Assembly: GCA_004557545.1 (NCBI GenBank)
Contig: SFGV01000006.1
Span: forward strand, 1-57,797
DNA from: Succinatimonas hippei
GTDB lineage: Bacteria > Pseudomonadota > Gammaproteobacteria > Enterobacterales > Succinivibrionaceae
DNA length: 57,797 nucleotides
Direction of reading: 5' to 3'
The notes beneath the pieces are model-generated. The model made no database searches. It was given only the letters and a program-made list of their open reading frames with translations, and was not told the DNA's origin. Shown here piece after piece: positions 36,727 through 45,141 of this stretch (positions within the stretch are counted from its first letter, which is position 1; each line of letters begins with the position of its first letter). A program made the translations under genes and the position numbers.

Positions 36727-36871
36727 CAGATCCCTGCCTGAAATAATGGTTCTGTAAGATACTGATGAAAGCGTGATTTCCGACGCGGACTTCTCCCGAT
36801 GGCGGGTTAAGTAATTGGGCCGGAAGAGCGCTGCTGTGTTTTGTAATTGAAATAAAAAGGAAACGCGCGAA

Positions 36872-36949
36872 TGGTGCGACTTAGTGGACTCGAACCACCG
36901 ACCCCCACCATGTCAAGGTGATGCTCTAACCAAGCTGAGCTAAAGTCGC
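36872..36949 (-). tRNA. tRNA-Val(GAC), copy 2
   Basis: The reverse complement gives acceptor GCGACTT/AAGTCGC, D-arm GCTC...GAGC, anticodon arm TCACC-TTGACAT-GGTGG with anticodon GAC, T-loop TTCGAGT, discriminator A and an encoded CCA. It is identical in sequence to the upstream copy and is transcribed after it, with a 21-base spacer. Confidence 0.95.
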
Positions 36950-36970
36950 AATAGAGATGCAAATTTTAAG

Positions 36971-37048
36971 TGGTGCGACTTAGTGGACTCGAACCACCGA
37001 CCCCCACCATGTCAAGGTGATGCTCTAACCAAGCTGAGCTAAAGTCGC
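36971..37048 (-). tRNA. tRNA-Val(GAC), copy 1
   Basis: This has the same cloverleaf and anticodon GAC as its tandem partner, with all 78 bases matching. It is promoter-proximal: a good minus-strand promoter lies just upstream at 37061-37088. Confidence 0.95.
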
Positions 37049-37060
37049 AAGACGTTGCTA

Positions 37061-37088
37061 ATTATACACATGGCTAACAAAACATCAA
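37061..37088 (-). promoter_or_regulatory. Promoter of the tandem tRNA-Val genes
   Basis: On the minus strand TTGATG (-35, 37083-37088) and TATAAT (-10, 37061-37066) are separated by 16 bases, with TG-like bases before the -10 box. The first tRNA starts 12 bases after the -10 box. Confidence 0.7.
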
Positions 37089-37180
37089 CCTGTTTTTGAA
37101 ATCCGCGTGCCCGGGGTTTATACCGGCTCATCATAAAATCCTTTCTGACAGGTCAGTTAATCCGCGCTTTTTCACAGGAG

Positions 37181-37186
37181 TATAAT
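37181..37186 (+). promoter_or_regulatory. -10 box of a thrS promoter
   Basis: TATAAT lies 124 bases before the thrS ATG, with TTAATC about 18 bases upstream as a weak -35. The resulting leader contains a small GATGC/GCATC hairpin (37282-37297) just before the start. Confidence 0.45.
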
Positions 37187-37310
37187 CAGCACTGTTTTCG
37201 TTGCTTTGCACAAGGACCCGGGTCGTAACCGCAGGTCGGATGCAGGGGATGAATTTCACTTCTTTTTTAATGGAGCCCGGAGATGCGAGTATGCATCGGG
37301 GTTTTGCAAT

Positions 37311-39281
37311 ATGCCTAAAATTACTCTTCCCAATGGCGCGGTCAAGGAATTTGACCATCCTGTTTCTGTTTTTGAAGTAGCCCAGAGCATCGGACCGGGA
37401 CTTGCCCGTTCATGCGTAGCCGGCAAGGTTAACGGCGTGCTTCATGACGCGTGTGATCTTATAAACGAGGATGCCAGCGTCAGTATCATTACACCCAAAG
37501 ACAAGGAAGGCATAGAGATCATCCGCCATTCCTGCGCGCATCTGCTGGGACATGCCCTAAAGCAGCTCTGGCCGCAGACCAAGATGGCTATCGGCCCTGT
37601 CATTGACAACGGCTTTTACTACGATGTCGATATCGATCACAAGTTTACCGCTGAGGATCTCGAGGCTCTGGACAAGCGCATGCATGAGCTTGCCAAGACC
37701 GATTATCAGGTCAAAAAAGAGGTAGTCGACTGGAACAGGGCTCATGAGATCTTTGAGGAGAGAAACGAGCCCTACAAGATCCGCATCCTTGAAGAGAATA
37801 TCGACAGGAATGACAAGTCAATCGGTATATACCATCACAATGAGTATGTGGATATGTGCCGCGGGCCTCACGTTCCCCACATGTCATTCTGCCAGAATTT
37901 CAAGCTTACCCACTTTGCCGGAGCCTACTGGCGTGGCAACTCCAAAAACAAAATGCTGCAGCGTATCTATGGTTGCGCCTTTGCCACCAAGGACGAGCTT
38001 AAGGATTACCTGCACCGCCGCGAGGAGGCTGCCAAGCGCGACCACCGCATCCTCGGCAAGCAGCTTGATCTGTTCCACTTCCAGCAGGAAGCGCCGGGCA
38101 TGGTGTTCTGGCACAACGACGGCTGGACGGTTTACCGCATAGTTGAAAACTTCATGCGCAAGATGTTGCACAAGTATCACTACATCGAGGTTAACACTCC
38201 CCAGATCATGGACAGAGTGCTCTGGGAGCGCTCCGGACATTGGGACAAGTACGCCGAGAACATGTTCACCACCGAGTCTGAGAACCGTCAGTACGCGATT
38301 AAACCGATGAACTGCCCGGGCGCCATCCAGATCTTCAACTCAAGAACCCGTTCATACCGCGATCTTCCGATCAGAATGGCTGAGTTTGGCAAGGATTTCC
38401 GCAATGAGCCTTCAGGATCACTGCACGGACTTCTGCGCGTGCGCGGTTTTGAGCAGGATGACGCCCATATCTTCTGCACCGAGGATCAGATCCTCGATGT
38501 CGTCTCAGACTGTATCAAGATGGTCTATGAGGTTTATGGCGTATTCAATTTCCATAACATCGATGTAAAGCTTTCAACTAGACCTGAAAAGCGTATAGGT
38601 TCTGACGCGGTCTGGGACAAGTCCGAGGGCGATCTCAAGAAGGCTCTTGAATATAACCATCTTGAGTATGAGCTCCAGCCTGGCGAGGGCGCGTTCTACG
38701 GTCCTAAGATCGAGTTTACCCTGCATGACTCGCTCGACAGAGCCTGGCAGTGCGGTACCGTTCAGCTCGACTTCTCGCTTCCCGGGCGCCTTGATGCCCA
38801 CTACGTGGGTGAGGACAATCAGGAACACGTTCCTGTAATGATCCACCGCGCCGTGATTGGCTCGCTTGAGCGCTTTATCGGCATGCTTACCGAGGAGTAC
38901 GCGGGCTCCTTCCCAACCTGGCTCGCCCCGGTACAGGCGGTGGTCATGAACATCACGGACGCCCAGTCTGATTACGCCAAGGAGGTCACCCAGAAGCTTG
39001 ATGACGCCGAGATCAGAGTTCGCCCGGATCTGCGCAATGACAAGATAGGCTTTAAGATCCGCGAGCACACCCTGATGCATGTTCCTTACATGGCCGTATG
39101 CGGCGCCAAGGAAGCTGAGCGCGGAGTGGTGGCGGTGCGTACCAGAAAGGGTGCGGACTTGGGGCAGATGTCGGTTGATGACTTGATAAAACTCATCAAA
39201 GCGGATATCATAGCGCGCAAGTCTATGCCGGAGGCTGACCTGAAAATCGAGCAGGAACGCGCGGCTAAGGCAAAGAAATAG
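37311..39281 (+). CDS. thrS: Threonyl-tRNA synthetase
   Basis: ThrRS charges tRNA-Thr and edits mischarged serine. The 656-residue protein has the N-terminal TGS domain (MPKITLPNGAVKEFDHPVSV), the editing domain with HSCAHLLGHALKQLWP, and the class II core with PMNCPGAIQIF, RMAEFGKDFRNEPSGSLHGLLRVRGFEQDDAHIFC and GGSLERFIGMLTEE-type motif 3 (here IGSLERFIGMLTEEYAG). The anticodon-binding domain is at the C-terminus. The frame is open from 37206, but the ATG at 37311 starts the TGS domain. It heads the conserved thrS-infC-rpmI-rplT operon. In E. coli thrS is autoregulated through a leader mimicking tRNA; I cannot confirm such a fold here. Confidence 0.97.
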   Translation: MPKITLPNGAVKEFDHPVSVFEVAQSIGPGLARSCVAGKVNGVLHDACDLINEDASVSIITPKDKEGIEIIRHSCAHLLGHALKQLWPQTKMAIGPVIDNGFYYDVDIDHKFTAEDLEALDKRMHELAKTDYQVKKEVVDWNRAHEIFEERNEPYKIRILEENIDRNDKSIGIYHHNEYVDMCRGPHVPHMSFCQNFKLTHFAGAYWRGNSKNKMLQRIYGCAFATKDELKDYLHRREEAAKRDHRILGKQLDLFHFQQEAPGMVFWHNDGWTVYRIVENFMRKMLHKYHYIEVNTPQIMDRVLWERSGHWDKYAENMFTTESENRQYAIKPMNCPGAIQIFNSRTRSYRDLPIRMAEFGKDFRNEPSGSLHGLLRVRGFEQDDAHIFCTEDQILDVVSDCIKMVYEVYGVFNFHNIDVKLSTRPEKRIGSDAVWDKSEGDLKKALEYNHLEYELQPGEGAFYGPKIEFTLHDSLDRAWQCGTVQLDFSLPGRLDAHYVGEDNQEHVPVMIHRAVIGSLERFIGMLTEEYAGSFPTWLAPVQAVVMNITDAQSDYAKEVTQKLDDAEIRVRPDLRNDKIGFKIREHTLMHVPYMAVCGAKEAERGVVAVRTRKGADLGQMSVDDLIKLIKADIIARKSMPEADLKIEQERAAKAKK

Positions 39282-39314
39282 CTTTTTTCTCTGATATAAC
39301 CCAGTGAAAACGCG

Positions 39315-39355
39315 GGGTCCTGGGCGGCGGGATTTTATCCTCCTGTTCAGGACCC
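39315..39355 (+). promoter_or_regulatory. Hairpin in the thrS-infC spacer
   Basis: GGGTCCTG (39315-39322) and CAGGACCC (39348-39355) are perfect complements around an inner, partly paired GGAT-TTT-ATCC core. It ends 11 bases before the infC ribosome-binding site. With no T-run after it, it is more likely a translational or processing element than a terminator. Confidence 0.5.
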
Positions 39356-39380
39356 TGATTTGGTACAAAGGAGCCTTGCT

Positions 39381-39926
39381 ATAAACAACAACAAACGTAC
39401 CGGTAAAACGTTTCAGAAGAACCGGATAAACAATGACATAAGATGCCGTGAAGTGCGTCTTTTAGATCAGGATAATCAGGTTTTGGGCGTGATGGCTACA
39501 GTGGAAGCGCTCCACATGGCCAGAGACGCGGGAGTAGATCTCGTAGAAATCAGTCCCAACGCCAATCCACCGGTATGCAAGCTCATCGAGTACGGCAAGT
39601 ATCTCTATGAGAAGAGCAAGGATCAGAAGAAAAAGAAGCAGAAGATTGTCCAGGTGAAGGAAATTAAATTCCGTCCCGGGACCGACGAAGGGGATTATCA
39701 GGTTAAACTGCGCAACCTGACCCGCTTCCTCGAAGAGGGCAACAAGGCCAAGGTGACGCTGCGCTTCCGCGGACGCGAGATGGCGCATCAGAATATTGGC
39801 TTCGATGTTCTCAAACGCGTAGAACATGATCTATGCGAGGTGGCCGGTATCGCCCAGGTGGAAGCCGCTTCCAAAATGGAAGGCAGGCAGGCCTCGATGG
39901 TGCTGGCTCCCAAAAAGAAACAGTAA
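39381..39926 (+). CDS. infC: Translation initiation factor IF-3, apparent AUA start
   Basis: IF3 keeps ribosomal subunits apart and checks start codons. The N-domain (NRINNDIRCREVRLLDQDNQVLGVM) and C-domain (KEIKFRPGTDEGDYQVKLRNLTRFLEEGNKAKVTLRFRGREMAHQ) are complete, giving 181 residues (E. coli 180). No ATG exists in frame near the start. A strong AAAGGAG (39367-39373) sits seven bases before an in-frame ATA at 39381. The resulting N-terminus MNNNKR... parallels MKGGKR... of E. coli, whose infC starts with AUU for autoregulation. A TTG at 39360 with a weaker AGGA is the alternative and adds seven residues. rpmI and rplT follow. Confidence 0.93.
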   Translation: MNNNKRTGKTFQKNRINNDIRCREVRLLDQDNQVLGVMATVEALHMARDAGVDLVEISPNANPPVCKLIEYGKYLYEKSKDQKKKKQKIVQVKEIKFRPGTDEGDYQVKLRNLTRFLEEGNKAKVTLRFRGREMAHQNIGFDVLKRVEHDLCEVAGIAQVEAASKMEGRQASMVLAPKKKQ

Positions 39927-40004
39927 CAGGGAACAAAGTCCGAGATCCGGAAGGATTGAGGCTCCTGTTTTGTATAACAGCCAACTAATGCGGAGTAATT
40001 AACA

Positions 40005-40217
40005 ATGGCTAAGAAAGTCAAGGTCAAGATGAAGACCGACAGGGGCGTTGCAAAGCGCTTCAAGAAAACCGGTAGCGGTCACTACAAGTGCCGTCACCAG
40101 AACCTGCGCCACATCCTCACCAAGAAGACCACCAAACGCAAGCGTAGCCTGCGCAAGATGATCTACGTCAAGAACTGCAACCTGCGCGCCATTACGCGCC
40201 AGCTGCCTTACGCGTAA
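40005..40217 (+). CDS. rpmI: Ribosomal protein bL35
   Basis: This 70-residue, strongly basic large-subunit protein has the L35 pattern MKTDRGVAKRFKKTGSGHYKCRHQNLRHILTKKTTKRKRSLRK. It is slightly longer than E. coli L35 (65) through an N-terminal KKVKV. It lies between infC and rplT in the standard order. In E. coli, L20 represses this part of the operon by binding the leader. Confidence 0.97.
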   Translation: MAKKVKVKMKTDRGVAKRFKKTGSGHYKCRHQNLRHILTKKTTKRKRSLRKMIYVKNCNLRAITRQLPYA

Positions 40218-40235
40218 TTCCGGAGGATATGGAAA

Positions 40236-40595
40236 ATGGCAAGAGTAAAGCGCGGTGTTACCGCTCACGCACGTCATAAGAAGGTTCTGAAAGCCGCCAA
40301 GGGCTACTACGGTGCCCGTTCGCGTACCTACCGCACTGCCGTACAGGCAGTGACAAAGGCAGGTCAGTACGCCTATCGCGATCGTCGTCAGAAGAAGCGT
40401 CAGTTCCGTGAGCTGTGGATCGTCCGCATCAACGCGGCGGCCCGTCAGCACGATCTGAGCTACAGCCAGCTGATCAACGGCCTGCACAAGGCCAATATCG
40501 AGATCGACCGCAAGGTTCTCTCCGATATGGCGATCAATGACAAGGCTGCTTTTGAGGCAATCGCCAAGAAGGCCAAGGAAGCTTTAAGCGCCTGA
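40236..40595 (+). CDS. rplT: Ribosomal protein bL20
   Basis: L20 is an early assembly protein of the 50S subunit. The 119-residue product matches E. coli (118): ARVKRGVTAHARHKKVLKAAKGYYGARSRTYRTA, then RQKKRQFRELWIVRINAAARQ and LSYSQLINGLHKANIEIDRKVLSDMA. The SD GGAGG precedes the ATG. It ends the thrS operon here, with a strong terminator 21 bases downstream. pheS and pheT, often next in enteric bacteria, are absent. Confidence 0.97.
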   Translation: MARVKRGVTAHARHKKVLKAAKGYYGARSRTYRTAVQAVTKAGQYAYRDRRQKKRQFRELWIVRINAAARQHDLSYSQLINGLHKANIEIDRKVLSDMAINDKAAFEAIAKKAKEALSA

Positions 40596-40615
40596 TAGCC
40601 AAGCCATTTGATATC

Positions 40616-40639
40616 AAAGGGCCGCGTAAGCGGCCCTTT
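40616..40639 (+). terminator. Terminator of the thrS-rplT operon
   Basis: AAAGGGCCGC (40616-40625), loop GTAA, GCGGCCCTTT (40630-40639): a 10-bp perfect stem whose A-T base continues into a short T stretch. Confidence 0.85.
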
Positions 40640-40656
40640 GTGTACGTAGTTTTAAC

Positions 40657-40680
40657 AAAACCCTCCCGATGGAGGGCTTT
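40657..40680. terminator. Terminator, mainly for gltA (minus)
   Basis: AAAACCCTCC, CGAT, GGAGGGCTTT: the stem CCCTCC/GGAGGG is flanked by A on the left and T on the right, so it can work on both strands. It lies seven bases after the gltA stop. Confidence 0.8.
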
Positions 40681-40686
40681 TGCGTT

Positions 40687-42000
40687 TTAGCGTCTGCTCA
40701 TAGCCTTGACGTTGCGCATCTCTCTTCCAGTATAGATTTGGCGTGGTCTGCCAAGGCGCGAGTCCTTGATGGTCTGCATTTCGTTCCAGTGCGAGATCCA
40801 GCCTATGGTGCGCGCCAGCGCGAAGATCACCGTAAACATCGAGGTTGGGATCCCGATGGCGTTTAAGATGATGCCTGAGTAGAAGTCGACATTCGGGTAG
40901 AGGTGGCGCGAGACGAAATAGTCATCGTTTAACGCGATTTTTTCAAGCTCGGTCGCCACGTGCAGCGCCGGGTTGTCGGTGATGTGAAGCTCATCGAGCA
41001 CCTCATGGCAGGTATCGCGCATCACAAGGGCGCGCGGGTCAAAGGTCTTGTAGACGCGGTGTCCGAAGCCGAACAGCCTGAATGGATCGTTCTTGTCCTT
41101 GGCTCTGGCGATGTACTCGGGAATACGGTCAACTGAGCCTATCTGCTGAAGCATGCGCAGGCAGGCCTCATTGGCGCCTCCGTGCATCGGTCCCCACAGT
41201 GAGGCGATACCAGCGGCGATGCACGCGTAGGGGTTGGCTCCTGAGGATCCGGCGAGTCTTACTGACGAGGTTGAGGCGTTCTGCTCATGATCAGCGTGCA
41301 GGATAAAGATACGGTCTAGGGCCTTTGCGATAACCGGGTTTACCTTGTATTTCTCGCATGGTGTCGCGAACATCATGTGCAGGAAGTTCTCGGCATAGTT
41401 CATGGAGTTGTCAGGGTAAACGAAAGGCTGGCCTATGGAGTATTTATAGGACATGGCGGCCAGGGTAGGCATCTTGGCGACCAGGCGAATTGCGGTGAGC
41501 TCACGCAGCTGCGGATCGTAAATATCCATGCTGTCGTGGTAGAAGGCCGATAGGGCTCCTGCGACACCGCACAGCACCGCCATAGGATGGCTGTCGCGGC
41601 GGAAGGCCTGGAAGAGCGATTCCATCTGGGTGTGCACCAGAGTATGGCGCTTTACCCTGTTCTCAAAGGCGGCGTACTGAGCCTTGTCGGGAAGCTCGCC
41701 CTTGAAGAGCAGGTAGCACACCTGAAGGTAATTGGTTTTGGTCGCCAGCTGATCGATCGGGTATCCGCGGTAGAGCAGTATGCCCTTATTTCCGTCGATA
41801 AAGGTAATGCGTGACATGCACGAGGCGGTGGATACGAAACCCGGATCGTAGGTAAAGTAGCCTTTCTTGCCAAGCTCACGTATATCTATGACCTCAGGTC
41901 CCATGGTTCCTTTGAGAATTGGAAGCTTGATGGGATCCTTTCCCGGAATGTTTAATACCGCGTAGCCTGTCTGGGTAGGCAGATCTTCCTGGTTTGACAT
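40687..42000 (-). CDS. gltA: Citrate synthase
   Basis: GltA condenses acetyl-CoA and oxaloacetate. The 437-residue protein is of the type II Gram-negative kind (E. coli 427). Visible features: IDGNKGILLYRGYPIDQLA, the first catalytic His in LHADHEQNASTSSVRLAGSS, MHGGANEACLRML, and FGFGHRVYKTFDPRA with the second catalytic His. The frame is open to 42081, but the ATG at 42000 (MSNQEDL) has AGGA seven bases upstream and gives a usual N-terminus. It is monocistronic. In an anaerobe it would feed glutamate synthesis through the oxidative half-cycle (inference). Confidence 0.96.
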   Translation of the reverse strand: MSNQEDLPTQTGYAVLNIPGKDPIKLPILKGTMGPEVIDIRELGKKGYFTYDPGFVSTASCMSRITFIDGNKGILLYRGYPIDQLATKTNYLQVCYLLFKGELPDKAQYAAFENRVKRHTLVHTQMESLFQAFRRDSHPMAVLCGVAGALSAFYHDSMDIYDPQLRELTAIRLVAKMPTLAAMSYKYSIGQPFVYPDNSMNYAENFLHMMFATPCEKYKVNPVIAKALDRIFILHADHEQNASTSSVRLAGSSGANPYACIAAGIASLWGPMHGGANEACLRMLQQIGSVDRIPEYIARAKDKNDPFRLFGFGHRVYKTFDPRALVMRDTCHEVLDELHITDNPALHVATELEKIALNDDYFVSRHLYPNVDFYSGIILNAIGIPTSMFTVIFALARTIGWISHWNEMQTIKDSRLGRPRQIYTGREMRNVKAMSRR

Positions 42001-42236
42001 GTATGTGTCCTGAAATCTGAATTGGTTTAATCTTGGGTTAACTATATCCAACAGCGAGGGAAAACTGAATTTAACCATCAAGAGCCCTCAAATGCACCGC
42101 GATGGAACAGCACAAGGGCGTGCAAACCGTGTCTCTCTCAATTAGAATCAGCACATTGCAGTAGAAAAACGCGCGGTGGATCCTCAATGTTACGCGATGC
42201 CGCGCATATTCAATAAACTCAGGATCATCAATCAAG

Positions 42237-43076
42237 ATGGAAAAAAGAATTCTCCTCACAGAATGCGCCGACGCCACTGGTCTTATCGCCAAGATCACCG
42301 ATACCTGCTTTGCTCATTCGTTAAACGTCATACGTCAGGATCAGTTTGCCTCCCATGAGGACAACAAATTCTTCATGAGATCGGTGCTTGAGGGTGATTT
42401 CTCAAAAGCAGATCAGATAATTGAGGAGATCAAATCCAAGCTGCCCGAGGGTGCCAAGGTTTCCTTAAACGATCAGCGCCGCCGCAGACTCTGCGTGCTG
42501 GTAACCAGGGAAGCGCATTGCCTGGGTGAGCTTTTAATGAAGACCTATTCAGGGGCGCTTAACGCGGATATCGTCAAGGTAATAGGGAATCATGAGGATT
42601 TAAGAGCGCTGTCGGAGAAATTTGACGTTCCATTTGAGTGTTATGAGAATTCAGACTACTCAAGAGAGGATCAGGAGAAAAAAGTCATGGCGGCCATTGA
42701 CGGGTGCAGACCTGACTATGTGATCCTCGCAAAGTACATGCGCATTCTTTCGCCTGGGTTCATAAGCCACTATCCTCTGGGCAAGCTCATCAATATTCAT
42801 CACTCATTCCTGCCCGCGTTCATGGGCGCCAAGCCTTATTACCAGGCCTTCTGCCGCGGCGTGAAGATCATAGGCGCCACCGCGCATTTTGTGACTGACA
42901 ATCTCGATGAGGGACCAATTATCGAACAGGACGTCATCAAGGTTAACCACCGCTATGATCCAGATACCCTCGCCAAGGCGGGACATGATGTCGAGCAGAT
43001 GGTGCTTTTAAGAGCCGTAAGCAAGATCTTAGATGACAAGGTCTTTATCCATGGCAACAAGACGGTGGTTTTTTAA
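42237..43076 (+). CDS. purU: Formyltetrahydrofolate deformylase
   Basis: PurU hydrolyses 10-formyl-THF to formate and THF, balancing the one-carbon pool used by PurH. The 279-residue protein has an N-terminal ACT domain (RILLTECADATGLIAKITDTCF) and a formyltransferase-type catalytic domain with INIHHSFLPAFMGAKPYYQAF, GATAHFVTDNLDEGPIIEQD and a final LxHGNKTVVF-like end. Length matches E. coli PurU (280). It is divergent from gltA and has its own terminator. Confidence 0.95.
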   Translation: MEKRILLTECADATGLIAKITDTCFAHSLNVIRQDQFASHEDNKFFMRSVLEGDFSKADQIIEEIKSKLPEGAKVSLNDQRRRRLCVLVTREAHCLGELLMKTYSGALNADIVKVIGNHEDLRALSEKFDVPFECYENSDYSREDQEKKVMAAIDGCRPDYVILAKYMRILSPGFISHYPLGKLINIHHSFLPAFMGAKPYYQAFCRGVKIIGATAHFVTDNLDEGPIIEQDVIKVNHRYDPDTLAKAGHDVEQMVLLRAVSKILDDKVFIHGNKTVVF

Positions 43077-43090
43077 CACTCTTTGAAAGG

Positions 43091-43121
43091 TGCCGGAGGT
43101 CAGAAAACCCCGGCATTTTTT
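43091..43121 (+). terminator. purU terminator
   Basis: TGCCGG (43091-43096) pairs with CCGGCA (43110-43115), with additional GG/CC pairing inside, followed by six T. Confidence 0.85.
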
Positions 43122-43152
43122 ATCTATGAGAAAGCAGAGTACAGGGGGGAAG

Positions 43153-44232
43153 ATGGCTGAATGTTCAGCAAATCCGAATACCCGGAGAATTGGCTGGATT
43201 GATTTTGCAAGGGCCATAGCGATCCTGCTTGTGGTTTTCACCCACTGCCATGAAATCTCAGAATGGAAAGAAATCATTCCTGTAAGCATAGCGTACAGCA
43301 TTGACAGACTGGGAGTGCCGCTCTTTTTTATGATCTCTGGCGCTCTGACGCTTCCAAAGGCTTCCGCTATGTCACCGTGGGCGTTTTACAAAAGACGCCT
43401 TAGGATACCGCAGTTCATTTTCCTGATCTTTTTCTGGACGGTTTTGACTAACGCGATTGGTCTTGTGGTGACTGAACATTCAAGTCTCGCACGTAGTTTC
43501 AATTTTGCCTTGCAAAAGCGCAATGGCATTTCTTCCAACTACGGACTTGCTGTTCATATGTGGTTTATGTACGCGATCATATCGATCTATTTGCTGATGC
43601 CTTTTCTTGCAAAACTCGCCGTAAAACTCAGCACTCGCGAGATAGTGATCCTAATCGCGGTAATGGTTCTGTTATATCAGTTTAACGACACGCTGAGAAT
43701 CGTCCTAAAAATTCATCCTGACAATTATCGCTACGCTGAAAAAAATGATTTCGAAGCATACTTTTCATATTTTCTTATAGGTTTCCTGATAGCTCACAGG
43801 ATAAAAATCCAGTCATGTTTTAAGGTAAATCTTGGTCTTGCTTTGGCAATTATAGTAATGGCGCTTTTTTCTTTAGCGCTTGATCTGCGTTTTAATCAGG
43901 CTATACCAGGAGGCATCCACTGGTATTCATACTCTCTGGCGATCTTCATTGCGGGTGTTTGTATATTGGTATTAATAAAAAATCTGACATCAAAGCGCTG
44001 GAAGTTCAATACCCCAAGATATGTATATCTATTAAGCAGATATTCCTTTGGAATATACCTTTCTCATGTGTTTTTCATTTATCTCGCGAAGGTAATAATG
44101 CAACGCGTCGGGTACACGCCTGACAATATGTACACAAACGCAATCATCCTGTTCGTGTTCTCGCTTCTCTCCTCATTTGCTCTGACCGCGCTATTGTCAA
44201 AACAGAAGTATCTGAAATTTCTGGTTATATGA
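43153..44232 (+). CDS. Acyltransferase family 3 membrane protein
   Basis: This 359-residue polytopic membrane O-acyltransferase is of the OafA/WecH type. About ten hydrophobic segments are seen. The N-terminal RIGWIDFARAIAILLVVFTHCHE carries the family's conserved Asp-x-x-Arg and the catalytic-type His; RLGVPLFFMISGALTL and FYKRRLRIP follow. Such proteins acetylate surface sugars or peptidoglycan-related glycans. The frame reaches a GTG at 43090, but that lies in the purU terminator; the ATG at 43153 has a strong GGGGGGAAG site. The gene looks richer in A and T than its neighbours, consistent with surface-glycan genes that move horizontally. Confidence 0.87.
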   Translation: MAECSANPNTRRIGWIDFARAIAILLVVFTHCHEISEWKEIIPVSIAYSIDRLGVPLFFMISGALTLPKASAMSPWAFYKRRLRIPQFIFLIFFWTVLTNAIGLVVTEHSSLARSFNFALQKRNGISSNYGLAVHMWFMYAIISIYLLMPFLAKLAVKLSTREIVILIAVMVLLYQFNDTLRIVLKIHPDNYRYAEKNDFEAYFSYFLIGFLIAHRIKIQSCFKVNLGLALAIIVMALFSLALDLRFNQAIPGGIHWYSYSLAIFIAGVCILVLIKNLTSKRWKFNTPRYVYLLSRYSFGIYLSHVFFIYLAKVIMQRVGYTPDNMYTNAIILFVFSLLSSFALTALLSKQKYLKFLVI

Positions 44233-44235
44233 AAA

Positions 44236-44273
44236 GAATACCGCGGGTGGCCATCGCGCCGCCCGCGGTATTC
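44236..44273. terminator. Bidirectional terminator
   Basis: GAATACCGCGGG (44236-44247) and CCCGCGGTATTC (44262-44273) form a perfect 12-bp stem between the convergent acyltransferase (+) and pdxH (-) genes. The T-tract is short on both sides. Confidence 0.75.
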
Positions 44274-44293
44274 TTAAGTAACAAATGAAGCGC

Positions 44294-44938
44294 TTATGGC
44301 GCAAGACGCTCAGGCTTCTGCCACACGCCGTTTTCATCCAGATGGTAGATGAAGCGGTCGTGCATACGGTTTTCACGACCCTGCCAGAACTCCACGGTAT
44401 GGAATTTGACCCTGAAGCCGCCCCAGAAGGAAGGGAGAGGGATCTCGCCTGACTTGAATTTTTCCTTAAGCTCCTGGAACTTGGCCTCAAGGATCCCGCG
44501 GGATGAAACCAGATGAGACTGGTGCGATGCCCAGGCGCCGATCTGGCTACCGCGCGGACGGGAATGGAAGTATTTGAGATCCTCTGCTATAGAAAGTCTT
44601 TTGGCCTCACCTAAAAACATCACCTGTCTTTCAAGATAGAACCATGGGAAGAGCATGCAGATTTTGGGATTGCCCTTGATCTGCTGGGCCTTGCGGCTGC
44701 CAAGGTTAGTGTAAAACACCAGCGAGTCACGGTCATAATTCTTTAAAAGCACCATGCGCGAGTATGGCTGCCCTTCAGAATCAACTGTGCTTACCACGAC
44801 GCCGTTAGGGTCATAAAGACCTGACTTGATGGCATCGCCAAGCCATTTTTCAAAAAGATCCATGGGGTGGGCCGTGAGATCCTTTTCATCAAGCCCCGAC
44901 ATGGTGTAGCTGCGTCTTAATCCTGAAACGTCAATCAT
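44294..44938 (-). CDS. pdxH: Pyridoxamine 5'-phosphate oxidase
   Basis: PdxH is an FMN enzyme that makes pyridoxal phosphate. The 214-residue protein (E. coli 218) has SRMVLLKNYDRDSLVFYTNLGSRKAQQIKGNP and a phosphate/FMN loop. RPRGSQIGAWASHQS follows, and the C-terminal WQGRENRMHDRFIYHLDENGVWQKPERLAP is the family hallmark. The frame is open to 44977, but ATG 44938 has AAGGAGG eight bases upstream. Pyridoxal phosphate is the cofactor of the BioF-like enzyme at 53 kb, among others. Confidence 0.97.
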   Translation of the reverse strand: MIDVSGLRRSYTMSGLDEKDLTAHPMDLFEKWLGDAIKSGLYDPNGVVVSTVDSEGQPYSRMVLLKNYDRDSLVFYTNLGSRKAQQIKGNPKICMLFPWFYLERQVMFLGEAKRLSIAEDLKYFHSRPRGSQIGAWASHQSHLVSSRGILEAKFQELKEKFKSGEIPLPSFWGGFRVKFHTVEFWQGRENRMHDRFIYHLDENGVWQKPERLAP

Positions 44939-45141
44939 GATGATGTCCTCCTTTACAAACAATAGCACGAGCGGCAAAAGGGGTTAAATAAAAATAGAAA
45001 ACGGATCCGGAGCAGGCAGAAATGGCTGACGCATGCCACATCCTGCCCTAAAAAAGTTAAAATAATGGATGTATGGATGTCAGAACGGACAAAATGCGCT
45101 CTGACCCAAATTCAAACAGCATTATCAGGACACAACACAAC

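Noticed and set aside
37206..37310. N-terminal extension of ThrS
   Set aside because: The TGS domain begins at the ATG at 37311, and the extension covers the leader region.
37140..37310. tRNA-mimicking operator or T-box ahead of thrS
   Set aside because: Only a small GATGC/GCATC hairpin is visible; no threonine anticodon-like loop or T-box sequence.
43090..43152. Upstream GTG start for the acyltransferase
   Set aside because: It sits in the purU terminator hairpin; ATG 43153 has a strong SD.
45073..45141. N-terminal extension of AckA
   Set aside because: Acetate kinases begin a few residues before the VINCGSSSVK motif, as with ATG 45142.
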